Notes: generated by a model from the sequence alone, not told the origin. Positions 25,001-31,856 are shown, counted from the stretch's first letter. The stretch: 64,000 nt of DNA from Enteroscipio rubneri (GCF_002899715.1 NZ_PPEK01000004.1:1-64000), one strand, 5' to 3'. Numbers and translations: made by a program.

Positions 25001-25404
25001 TGGCGGCCAGCAGCGTGTTCGCCGTAGTCGATCTCGACGACTTCAAGGCCGTGAACGACACGTGCGGCCATTTGAAGGGCGACGAGCTTTTGCGAGAGGT
25101 CGCGAGCATCCTGCGTGCGAACTGCCGTGAGACCGACATCGTCGGCCGCGTCGGGGGAGACGAGTTCGTCGTGCTGCTGAAGCATATCAACATGAAGGCG
25201 GCGCTGCGGGTGTTCTCGGTCATGCGCCATGCGGTCGAAGGCATATGCCTGAGTTCGCCGGATGCTCCGGTTTCCGTCAGCATGAGCGTGGGGGCCACGC
25301 AGACGGTTGCCGACGATCGGGAGTATCGCAGCGTCTTCTCCCGCGCCGACAAGGCGCTGTACGAGGCGAAGCGCGCCGGTAAGAACCAGGTGAGAGTCGG
25401 CTGA
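22048..25404 (+). CDS. GGDEF-EAL-PAS-GGDEF cyclic-di-GMP signalling protein
   Basis: An 1118-residue multidomain protein without clear membrane helices. Order: a degenerate GGDEF (residues 6-150; RGDHF at 81-85 replaces GGDEF), an EAL-type phosphodiesterase (about 185-425) with EVLAR in place of EALxR and intact NVSRKD, LEITES, DDFGSGYSS and AEGVES, then several PAS-like sensory regions, then a GGDEF with intact GGDEF (1036-1040) and an RETD inhibitory site five residues before it. It is predicted to make cyclic-di-GMP at the C-terminus and bind or cleave it at the EAL. The start is TTG at 22048; a stop at 22024 closes this frame upstream. Confidence 0.92.
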   Translation: MSAFERDPLTGLATRQGFNQAARELIDAYPSERFVVLYGDIDRFKVFNDRYGTEEGDRLLRSIGSSIRQALPAKSVASHLRGDHFVCCLPEHAGNPEHVLGMLDSWLSAYPLDFAFFVRIGMYRVDDPSLDVSLMTDRALLALRSAKSGSERYAMYDDSLRESVVQEQELAGQMADALKAGQFELYFQPQYQHGTNRLVGAEVLARWNHPEKGIIGPSDFIPVFERTGLVSDLDYYIFAEACRCLRTWLDAAGADGACSVPRLSVNVSRKDIYRSDLCEYLVSLVEEHDIPFDLLHLEITESSYMEDPKQLAEAVALLQQAGFVIEMDDFGSGYSSLNALKDVPVDVLKLDLRFLDARNDTRGGVILASVVRMARWLDLPVIAEGVESESQAQFLASVGCDMMQGFLFSKPIDRASFEELMANAEHGRFDSRAARRFNTEASALWDAESLAGFVFAHYAGPAALVEYDGERFEVIRSNDEFHEALDLSVDVFARTPDDLFGPLDAIDRESFDEALERAVGEAGAGVSELLVHRSGGEMWIRTSLRRMSSDGVTSTLFVTLSEITEERALRDRLRAAMDGVPGGLAFFRIEEHKAALLDCNDTALELLGTTRERFERLCGIDPLQIAEPSDRPVVADVIGKLRAGARRAECTVRVRHANGELRYLLLSAAFAHCGPTSTYVVIALMDVTEEKERDLRFKRQAERERQLYEAIPCGILRFTVERDPVIVSANRAAWRVFGCASYDEFRELAREGSRSPFGRGGTQALRSAVERLTSGSDPIPFTNSVRRGDGTERWVEGVLALADETEGPGVVQCAFNDVTDAVRERRERAWQNERFRILSELAHAISFDYDSESDTVQLYIDRTGNGMELQVIPSYLKVLGTAGRTEVHPDDVAAVKSMFEQVRAGSSNQIIEYRADYYGTGYRWYRANLFVVGDARSSWHLVGLIDNIQAERDLRLKAECDAVTGLSNHASTRDLVNDALSDSHLAASSVFAVVDLDDFKAVNDTCGHLKGDELLREVASILRANCRETDIVGRVGGDEFVVLLKHINMKAALRVFSVMRHAVEGICLSSPDAPVSVSMSVGATQTVADDREYRSVFSRADKALYEAKRAGKNQVRVG

Positions 25405-25540
25405 GCCCCGTCTCCCCTCCCTTCGAGCCTGCGCTGCGGAAAGCAGTTCTGGCGATTTGGGCAAAATCGCGTGCGCGGTTCGTTTCTTTGGTGCCGTGGG
25501 GCTATCATGATACGAAAGCGTACGTATGAGGAGCGGGAGC

Positions 25541-26284
25541 ATGCCAGGAAGAAAGCAGCGCCGAGCGAGCCGAAGCCTATCGGTCAAAGACGCGCCTTCG
25601 CGCGATGTCGTGCGCGGGGTATTCACCGAGAAAGAGGACCTGCGCGAATCCATGAGCCAGCTTGCGCGCTTGCATGGCGCCGAGGCAAGGACGCGCGAGA
25701 TCATCCAGAAGTATCAAGCCGCGATGCGCGAGATGAAGGTGCGCTTCGAGATTATCGATCAGGATCTCAGCCTGAAGAAGCACCGCAATCCCATCCATCA
25801 TATCGAGTCGCGTATCAAAAAACCCGCGAGCATTTTCGAGAAGCTCGAGCGCTATGGCAAGGAGCCGACGCTCGAAAACATGGAGAAGTACATCATGGAC
25901 ATTGCGGGCGTGCGTGTGATCTGCTCGTATATCCACGATGTGTACAACCTGCTCGAGCTTTTGCGTAAACAAGACGACCTTGCCATCGTCACCGTGAAGG
26001 ATTACATCAAGAACCCCAAGCCGAACGGCTACCGCAGTTTGCACGTTATCGTGCGCATCCCGGTGTACTTCCTCGACAAGAAGGAGTACATACCGGTGGA
26101 GGTGCAGCTGCGCACCATCGCCATGGACTTCTGGGCCAGCTTGGAGCATGACTTGAAGTACAAGGCCGTGAGCGAGGTGGAGGGTATCGACTCCTACGAT
26201 GAGCTCAAGGATTGCAGCCGCATCATCGAGGATGTCGAAGCGCGTATGCAGATACTGGCCCGCGCGCTGGAAATGGAGGAATGA
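25541..26284 (+). CDS. Small alarmone synthetase (RelQ/RelP-type, RelA/SpoT domain)
   Basis: About 247 residues. It holds only the RelA/SpoT (p)ppGpp synthetase domain, with SRIKKPASIFEKLERYG, DIAGVRVICSYIHDVYNLLELL, NPKPNGYRSLHVIV and VEVQLRTIAMDFWASLEHDLKYK; no HD hydrolase, TGS or ACT domain is present. Such proteins make ppGpp/pppGpp (or pGpp) from GTP/GDP under envelope or other stress. The ATG at 25541 has GAGGAG 7 bp upstream; another ATG lies 15 bp earlier. Residues 1-50 are a basic, variable extension. The 3' end overlaps the convergent transporter gene by 62 bp. Confidence 0.92.
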   Translation: MPGRKQRRASRSLSVKDAPSRDVVRGVFTEKEDLRESMSQLARLHGAEARTREIIQKYQAAMREMKVRFEIIDQDLSLKKHRNPIHHIESRIKKPASIFEKLERYGKEPTLENMEKYIMDIAGVRVICSYIHDVYNLLELLRKQDDLAIVTVKDYIKNPKPNGYRSLHVIVRIPVYFLDKKEYIPVEVQLRTIAMDFWASLEHDLKYKAVSEVEGIDSYDELKDCSRIIEDVEARMQILARALEMEE

Positions 26285-27314
26285 CCTCGCCTGCAACGGC
26301 TTCCGACAGAGGCTCTGCATCGGCGTGTTCGCGCTCGAAGCGGGCTGCGAGGCGCGTGAGCAGCCGACTGTCTCCCACGGTTCCGCGTTCGGGCAGCTCG
26401 GCATGGCCGAGCAGGAAGACTGCGTAGCGCACGAACACGTAGGCCACCAGCACGGCAGCGATTCCCGTCTCGGCGGCGATCAGCGCGTCGACGAAGGTCG
26501 GCAGCGGTGTTCCGGACGATGCAAAAAATGCGGACGCCTGCCCCAGCGCAGTGGCCGTGATGACGAAGGGGAACGTCATGGCGGCGAAGCTGGGGTAGAA
26601 CTTCAAGCGCAAAAGCCGCGGCAGGCGCGTGAGCACGATCAGGTAGAACGCCTGCGCGAGCACAAGCAGGATGCCGACGAACAGCGGGCTGGGGTCTGCT
26701 GCTGTGGCCAGATAGCCTGCGATAGACAGGCTCATCGGGGCCGTGTAAATGCAGAACAGAGGCCGAGCGGGTTCGGGTATCTCGTGTTTCACGTACCGGT
26801 ACGTGACCATGACCAGCAGTACGAGATAGAAGGCGAATCCCATCCAGAACAGCGCGTGTCCGAGGGCTTCCATTCCGAAGGCTGGGGAAGTGGCCGACGC
26901 CACGATGATTCCCACATAGCAGATGAAGTACGTGGGGAACACTTCGGATAGCTTAAAGCGTGTCATGAAGCGCACCGAGAACCCGACCATAAGCGCGAGA
27001 TGCGACGCGATGGCGGCTCCCCAAAGCGCAAATGCGGGGACGTAGGCCAGAGGCGCCATGTAGGTGGACAGCTGCATGAGCGTCATGAAGAAGGTGGCGC
27101 TTACGCTGGCGAGAATGGAGTTGCGCAGGTCGTCGCGGATCGAAGCAGGGAACAGTGCTATCTTCGCGATCAGGAGCGCAATGAGCGCTGTCGAGAGCGC
27201 GCCGCATGCGATGTGCGCCGCCTCTGCCGAAGGCGCAAGCACATTGCCGAGGGCTGCAAATCCAAGAGCCACACCGGCGATGGGAATGGGAACGTGTTCA
27301 ATAAGGGTGCGCAC
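26223..27314 (-). CDS. TDT-family (TehA/SLAC1-like) membrane transporter
   Basis: About 363 residues with roughly ten membrane helices and the layout of the tellurite-resistance/dicarboxylate transporter (TDT) family: an early PIPIAGVALGFAALGN stretch, repeated aromatic-rich helices and a soluble C-terminal tail. TDT members are anion channels or C4-dicarboxylate/sulfite exporters, and the substrate is unknown. The GTG at 27314 is preferred because AAAGGATCC precedes it; upstream residues look non-conserved. The C-terminal ~20 residues are encoded antisense to the end of the alarmone synthetase gene. A LysR regulator is divergent from it and probably controls it. Confidence 0.8.
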   Translation of the reverse strand: MRTLIEHVPIPIAGVALGFAALGNVLAPSAEAAHIACGALSTALIALLIAKIALFPASIRDDLRNSILASVSATFFMTLMQLSTYMAPLAYVPAFALWGAAIASHLALMVGFSVRFMTRFKLSEVFPTYFICYVGIIVASATSPAFGMEALGHALFWMGFAFYLVLLVMVTYRYVKHEIPEPARPLFCIYTAPMSLSIAGYLATAADPSPLFVGILLVLAQAFYLIVLTRLPRLLRLKFYPSFAAMTFPFVITATALGQASAFFASSGTPLPTFVDALIAAETGIAAVLVAYVFVRYAVFLLGHAELPERGTVGDSRLLTRLAARFEREHADAEPLSEAVAGEVIPPFPARGPVSAYALRHPR

Positions 27315-27407
27315 GGCGGATCCTTTCTCGTCGTCGAACAGCGCTCGGCGGGTTCGACTCAATCGCGTAGGCGCTATTCTTTCACGAGCCGTGGAGAAAG
27401 AAAACTA

Positions 27408-27430
27408 ATAAATATTTATGTATCGATAAA
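27408..27430. promoter_or_regulatory. AT-rich double palindrome in the TDT/LysR divergent promoter
   Basis: ATAAATATTTAT (27408-27419) is a perfect 12-bp palindrome. Overlapping it, TTTAT (27415-27419) and ATAAA (27426-27430) form a second dyad with a 6-bp centre. The block is strikingly AT-rich in a GC-rich genome and lies midway between the divergent starts, a good candidate LysR site and promoter. Confidence 0.55.
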
Positions 27431-27546
27431 TTTGTATTATGATTAAGACAGCGAATACGGAGGCAGAGGGTGCACGCGCATCGAGCTGCGCCAGAACGGG
27501 CGCGGTTGAGCACGCGGCGGTTGGACGAAATCAGAGGAAGGCAGCC

Positions 27547-28425
27547 ATGCAGGATTTTCGCGTCGAGACGTTCTTGACGGTGTGTCGAACGATGAACTAC
27601 ACGCGGGCCGCCAAAGCGCTCAACATCACGCAGCCCGCCGTCTCGCAGCATATCGCCCACTTGGAGAAGGCGTACGGTGCGCGGCTGTTCGACTACCGCG
27701 GCAAGCGGCTCACGTTGACCGAGGCCGGCGAGCTTGTGCGTTCGACGTTGTCCACCATGGACCATGACGAGCGCCTGCTGCGCGAGAGGGTTGCTGCCGC
27801 GGTTTCGGGCGCTCGCATCGACATGAGCGTGGGGATGACCCTCACGGCCGGCGAGTATCTGGTGGCTGCGCCCCTTGCTGACTACCTGGCGAAACGCCCC
27901 GACATCCGCGCGACCGTGCGCTCGGGCGGCACACGCGAGTTACTGGCACTGCTCGAGGCAGGGGAGATCGATTGTGCGTTCGTCGAGGGAATGTTCGATC
28001 GGAGCGCCTACGAATGCGACGTCTATCGGCGGGAACGGCTTGTATGCGTGTGTGCGGCGGAGCATGTGCTGACGTGCGGAGCGTACTGCATCGAGGATCT
28101 GCTGTCGGAGCATCTGCTGGTGCGCGAACCGGGATCGGGCACGCGCGCGGTGCTTGAGCATGCGCTGGCTGCACGGAATTTGTCCCTTGAGGGCTTTCGG
28201 CAGACAAGCATGGTCGAAAGCCTCGACGTCATCAAGATCTTCGCTGCGCGCGGCTTGGGAATCGCGTTTCTCTACGAGGCGGCGGTTGCGCGCGAACTCG
28301 AAGCCGGCAGCTTGCGAGTCGTTCCGCTCGAGGGCTTTCGCGTGGAGCACGACATCTCGTTCATCCGCCTGAAGAACAGCGCGTTCGAGGCCGAATTCCG
28401 CCGTCTCTTCGACGAGGTTCGCTGA
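27547..28425 (+). CDS. LysR-family regulator divergent from TDT transporter
   Basis: A 292-residue LysR-type activator. The N-terminal winged helix-turn-helix is textbook (FLTVCRTMNYTRAAKALNIT then QPAVSQHIAHLEKAYGARLF), followed by a two-lobed effector-binding domain resembling CysB/CysL-like regulators. AGGAAG precedes the ATG. It is transcribed away from the TDT transporter across an AT-rich palindromic spacer, so it probably controls that transporter and itself. The effector cannot be read; if the transporter exports sulfite or dicarboxylates, those are candidates (inference). Confidence 0.92.
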   Translation: MQDFRVETFLTVCRTMNYTRAAKALNITQPAVSQHIAHLEKAYGARLFDYRGKRLTLTEAGELVRSTLSTMDHDERLLRERVAAAVSGARIDMSVGMTLTAGEYLVAAPLADYLAKRPDIRATVRSGGTRELLALLEAGEIDCAFVEGMFDRSAYECDVYRRERLVCVCAAEHVLTCGAYCIEDLLSEHLLVREPGSGTRAVLEHALAARNLSLEGFRQTSMVESLDVIKIFAARGLGIAFLYEAAVARELEAGSLRVVPLEGFRVEHDISFIRLKNSAFEAEFRRLFDEVR

Positions 28426-28490
28426 AGCGCTGCCGCTCTCGGGGAAGCGATGCGATGCTCCACATGGAACAGGCGTGCTGAAACACCCGA

Positions 28491-28508
28491 TTGTTTCACG
28501 TGAAACAA
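28491..28508. promoter_or_regulatory. parS site 1 (ParB-binding centromere)
   Basis: The perfect 16-bp consensus TGTTTCACGTGAAACA lies at 28492-28507 and the palindrome extends to 18 bp. ParB/Spo0J nucleates here to load condensin and segregate the chromosome. A degenerate relative (TGCTCCACATGGAACA, 12 of 16) sits 20 bp to the left at 28456-28471. It lies in the gap between the LysR gene and the reductase; parA and parB are not in the window. Confidence 0.92.
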
Positions 28509-28537
28509 CGCTTCGCCCATAAAGTTCCGCTTTTCGC

Positions 28538-28568
28538 TTGACTTGGAGTGCGCTCCAGGAATTATGAT
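28538..28568 (+). promoter_or_regulatory. MerR-type promoter of aldo/keto reductase
   Basis: TTGACT (28538-28543) and TATGAT (28563-28568) are 19 bp apart, too long for normal polymerase binding, and the spacer carries a dyad CTTGGAG-TGCG-CTCCAGG (28542-28559). A stretched spacer with a central dyad is the hallmark of MerR-family activators, which twist DNA to realign the hexamers. No MerR gene is in the window, so the activator would act in trans. Confidence 0.65.
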
Positions 28569-28598
28569 TGCTCCCGTCACACGACGAGAGGAGCACAG

Positions 28599-29725
28599 GT
28601 GCGATCAGATTTTCAGAACATAGCGAAGCTGGGTTTCGGGTGCATGCGGTTGCCGCTGCTCGACGCGAACGACCAGCAGAGCATCGACCTCGAGCAGTTT
28701 ACGCAGATGGTGGATGCGTTCATCGAGGGTGGCGGAACGTACTTCGATACCGCTTTCGTCTACCACGAAGGCGCGTCCGAGAAGGCGCTCGGCGAGGCGT
28801 TGGTCAAGCGCTATCCGCGTGATGCGTATACGGTGGCGACGAAGTGCCTGGCATGGGCGAGTCCCCATGCGGAGGAGGCGAAGAGCAACCTCGGCACATC
28901 GCTTGAGCGCATGGGACTCGACTACGTCGACTTCTATCTGCTGCACAACGTAGGCGGCGAGCGCACCGCCAAGTTCGACGAGTACGGCATGTGGGATTTT
29001 GCGCGACAGAAGAAGGAGGAGGGCCTCATCAGGAACGTCGGTTTCTCGATGCACGACGGAGCCGACACGCTCGACGAGCTGCTCGCCGTTCATCCGGATA
29101 TGGATTTCGTACAGTTGCAGGTGAACTATCTGGACTGGGACGATCCGGTGATCGAAGCGCGTCGCTGCATGGAAGTAGCGCAAAGGCACAACGTTCCGGT
29201 AGTGATTATGGAACCTGCTCGCGGAGGACGGCTCGTCGAGCTGCCCGATCGCGTGGCTGAGGTGCTGCGCGCGGCGAACCCGGAAGCGAGCTTGGCCTCG
29301 TGGGCGTACCGCTTCTGCTACAACATGCCGAACGTGCTCACGGTGCTTGCCGGCATGTCTACGCTCGAGCAGGTGCGACAAAACGTGGCCGACTACCGTG
29401 CGAGCCGCCCCTTCTCCCCCGATGAGCAGCGGGCGTTCGATCAGGCGGCCGAGATTCTGCGCGGTATGGCGCCATCCCGTGTACGAATTGCCGCTACTGT
29501 GTGAAGGACTGCCCGCAGAGCGTGGCTATCCCCGCTATTCTAGGCCTGCTCAACCTCGAGCTCATGACCGAAAACCGCTCGTTCGCGAAGAGCCTGTACT
29601 CTTGGCAGGCGGTACCCGGTCGCGCTTCCGATTGCAGCGCCTGCGGCGCGTGCGAGGCCATGTGCCCGCAGGGCATCGATATCATCCGCCAGCTGGAGGT
29701 TGCCGCCGAGCACTTCGAAGGATAG
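28599..29725 (+). pseudogene. Aldo/keto reductase with C-terminal ferredoxin domain, frameshifted
   Basis: Two overlapping frames together encode one COG1453-type protein. Frame 1 (GTG 28599, GAGGAG upstream, to TGA 29502-29504) holds the TIM-barrel aldo/keto reductase (LGFGCMRLPL, DTAFVYHEG, DFYLLHN, RNVGFSMHD). Frame 2, open through 29725, continues with IPCTNCRYCVKDCPQ and CSACGACEAMCPQG, the two [4Fe-4S] motifs that normally finish this family. The switch falls between about 29463 and 29480 (near ATGGCGCC) and is explained by loss of one base. As written, the product lacks its ferredoxin domain and ends in the aberrant tail RVRIAATV. It may be a true pseudogene or a sequencing error. No slippery heptamer for programmed frameshifting is seen. 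Confidence 0.88.
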
Positions 29726-29774
29726 CGCCACGACGCGATCGCTCCGTCCGGGCAGCAGCAAGATACGCGCGCTC

Positions 29775-29921
29775 GGGGTTCGGCTCCCGCTGCCGCAACC
29801 GCTGGGCATGCGTTCGGATGTGACTTGGCCTCCGCCGCAACGGGACATGCGCGCTCTGGTGGGGGTTCGGTTTTTGCCGCAACCGCCGGGCGGGGTTCGT
29901 TTCTTGCTGCAACCGCTGGGC
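29775..29921. repeat. Imperfect 30-33-bp repeats in the gap before the anion transporter
   Basis: Three related units sharing GGGGTTCG...TGC(C/T)GCAACCGC(T/C)GGGC lie at 29775-29807, 29862-29891 and 29892-29921; the last two are exactly adjacent. The 310-bp gap (29726-30035) also repeats CTCGTGCGCGGCC at 29927 and 29971. No gene is recognised here; short frames across the repeats look like by-products. Confidence 0.6.
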
Positions 29922-30035
29922 GCGCGCTCGTGCGCGGCCCGCCTCTCGCAGCAGTCCCTGAGTGTGCCCGCTCGTGCGCGGCCACCTCCCATAGCACGGT
30001 ACACGAGCATGCTACACTGATCCCATGATGCATGC

Positions 30036-31619
30036 ATGGTGGCACAGCAAGACGGAACGCTCCCGATGACGAACGACGCTCGGGGGCGTTTTCGCGTGCG
30101 CGCGCCCATGGACTCGCTCATCCGATTTGTCCGTACTCGCATGGTGCTCATCGTGTCGGCGGCGGCTGCGCTCATCACCATGGTGTTCGTGCCGTTCGAC
30201 GAGGCCTATCTTGGCTACTTCGACGTCAAAACGCTTGCGTGTCTGTTTGGCATCCTGGCTGTGGTGGGTGCGCTGCGCGGCATCGGGCTCTTCGAGCATG
30301 CCGCGCGCCTCGTGGTGGCGCGTTTCGCGACGTGCCGCGCGGCGGTGACCGCGCTCGTGGGAGCCACGCTTGCGCTGTCGATGTTCGCCACCAACGACAT
30401 GGCCCTCATCATGATGCTGCCGCTGGCGGCAGCAACGCTCATCAAGGCTGGCTGGGAGCGTGCGCTGCCGTTCGCGTTCATCATGCAGAACCTCGCGGCC
30501 AATCTGGGCGGTATGATCCTGCCCTTCGGCAACCCTCAAAACCTGTACCTCTACGAGCGCTTCTCTATCCCGCTGGGTGACTTCCTGGCTGTGATGGCGC
30601 TGCCCTTCGGTGTATCGGTTGCGCTCATCGCGCTCTGTTGCGCGCTATTCCTGAAGCCCGATCCGCCGCAAGCTCCAGAGAAGAAAGCGATCGGAGAACA
30701 AGCGAAAGCGAGCCCTTCGGAAGCGAACCGATCGGAAGCGAACCCCGCGGAAGCGAGGCGAGAAGCGAAAGCGAGCAACGCGGAGGCGCACCCCTCGGAA
30801 GCAAAGCGCCGACCGGAAGGGAATCCCTCAGAAGGGAACCCCTCGGAAGCGAATCGCGCAGAAGCGAAGATCCGCGCTGTGCCATCGTATCGAACGAATG
30901 TTTCACGTGAAACATTCGTTTCCAAACAGGGGAGGGCGAGCGCGCACCCCGTCACCCGGCCGCACCCCGTCGCCCAACCGCACCCAGCCACCCATCCGCA
31001 GCCTGTCGGCGGCCGTCTTGCGTCCGCCGACCGCTCCGATCCTGACGCGCGTCTGCGCATCACCGCCCGTGAGCGCCGGCGGGTCGTCGTCTACTTCTCG
31101 CTGCTTGCGCTCGTCATTGCTTCGGTGTTTCGACTCGTGCCCTATCCGGTGGCGCTTGCGGCCGTTGTGCTTGTGCTTGCGGTGTTCGACCGTCGCGCGC
31201 TACGGACTGTGGACTACGGGCTGCTGCTCACCTTCGCATGCTTTTTTGTGTTTGCCGGCAACATGGCGCGCATACCCGTGATAGAAGGCCTGCTTTCAGG
31301 ACTCATGGGACAAAGCGCGCTTCTGGCGAGCGTGGGTACGAGCCAGATTATCAGCAACGTGCCCGCCGCTGTGCTGCTCTCGCACTTCGCCGGCAGCTAC
31401 GAGGCGTTGCTCGTGGGCGTGAACATTGGCGGCGCGGGCACGCTCGTTGCCTCGCTTGCCAGTCTCATCACGTTCAACCAGTACCGCACCGTGCTCGCGT
31501 CGTTTCCGCACCGTCCCGAACTTGCCCGCAATACTTCGGGCGCCTTTCTTGCGCGATTCACGGCATACAACGTCGCGTTCCTTGCAGTGCTGCTGCTCGT
31601 CTGTTGGCCGCTTGTCTAA
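30036..31619 (+). CDS. SLC13/ArsB-like anion transporter with repeat-rich linker containing parS
   Basis: About 527 residues of ion-transporter (IT) superfamily type. The N-half (TRMVLIVSAAAALITMVFV through NMGGMILPFGNPQN-like AANLGGMILPFGNPQN) and the C-half (SQIISNVPAAVLLSHFAG, GVNIGGAGTLVASLASL) are the two pseudo-symmetric membrane halves with their asparagine/proline hairpins. Substrate could be arsenite, dicarboxylates or Na+/H+. Between the halves is an unusual ~125-residue cytoplasmic linker: first SEANP-like repeats, then NVSRETFV, which is parS read in frame, then HPV-type repeats. The start is uncertain: no Shine-Dalgarno fits 30036 well, and ATGs at 30066 and 30108 are alternatives. 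Confidence 0.8.
   Translation: MVAQQDGTLPMTNDARGRFRVRAPMDSLIRFVRTRMVLIVSAAAALITMVFVPFDEAYLGYFDVKTLACLFGILAVVGALRGIGLFEHAARLVVARFATCRAAVTALVGATLALSMFATNDMALIMMLPLAAATLIKAGWERALPFAFIMQNLAANLGGMILPFGNPQNLYLYERFSIPLGDFLAVMALPFGVSVALIALCCALFLKPDPPQAPEKKAIGEQAKASPSEANRSEANPAEARREAKASNAEAHPSEAKRRPEGNPSEGNPSEANRAEAKIRAVPSYRTNVSRETFVSKQGRASAHPVTRPHPVAQPHPATHPQPVGGRLASADRSDPDARLRITARERRRVVVYFSLLALVIASVFRLVPYPVALAAVVLVLAVFDRRALRTVDYGLLLTFACFFVFAGNMARIPVIEGLLSGLMGQSALLASVGTSQIISNVPAAVLLSHFAGSYEALLVGVNIGGAGTLVASLASLITFNQYRTVLASFPHRPELARNTSGAFLARFTAYNVAFLAVLLLVCWPLV
30700..30870 (+). repeat. Degenerate 15-bp tandem repeats in transporter linker (SEANP-type)
   Basis: About ten imperfect copies of a unit close to TCGGAAGCGAACCCG, read in frame as SEANP/SEANR/AEAK/PEGNP. 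Codons vary while the Ser-Glu-Ala pattern holds, so selection or slippage has kept the frame. Confidence 0.7.
30893..30920. promoter_or_regulatory. parS site 2, inside the transporter coding sequence
   Basis: The perfect 16-bp parS TGTTTCACGTGAAACA lies at 30899-30914, within a 28-bp perfect palindrome (30893-30920). Read in the transporter frame it encodes VSRET. It is 2.4 kb from parS site 1 and lies between two blocks of tandem repeats. Confidence 0.92.
30945..31007 (+). repeat. 12-18-bp tandem repeats in transporter linker (HPV-type)
   Basis: CACCCCGTC-like units read in frame as HPVTRP, HPVAQP, HPATHP and QPV. Together with the upstream SEANP block they frame parS site 2. Confidence 0.65.
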
Positions 31620-31678
31620 CCGGCGCACATCGACTATGCCGGCGTCATCGGTTGGTCGCTCGCTTGTCCGATGCGCTC

Positions 31679-31696
31679 TAGCGCTTTAGTGCGCTA
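31679..31696. terminator. Hairpin after the anion transporter
   Basis: Perfect 6-bp stem TAGCGC/GCGCTA with a TTTAGT loop, 60 bp past the transporter stop. There is no T-run. It could be a weak terminator or an operator dyad. Confidence 0.35.
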
Positions 31697-31856
31697 AACC
31701 GTACGCACGCAAGAATCGACCGTTCGCGGGTACGGGAGGCGCTTCGAGCACCCGTTCGGGGAAGTTACCTCTTCTATACTGAAGGGGTGCGTTTTATAGT
31801 AAAGTAGCTGCGTCATTCTTGTTCCGATTTGTGGACGCGGTGGAAAGGGGAGGATC

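Noticed and set aside
26789-26806. 18-bp perfect palindrome TCACGTACCGGTACGTGA in the TDT gene, with half a parS word beside it
   Set aside because: Only one half matches parS and the centre differs. It encodes part of a conserved-looking helix, so chance is the simpler reading.
29463-29504. Programmed -1 frameshift in the aldo/keto reductase
   Set aside because: No X-XXY-YYZ slippery heptamer or obvious downstream pseudoknot, and the family is normally encoded in one frame.
29825-30028. Possible 67-residue protein with repeated AATAGRGSFLAATAGR
   Set aside because: The repetition comes from the DNA repeats at 29862-29921; no ribosome site or domain.
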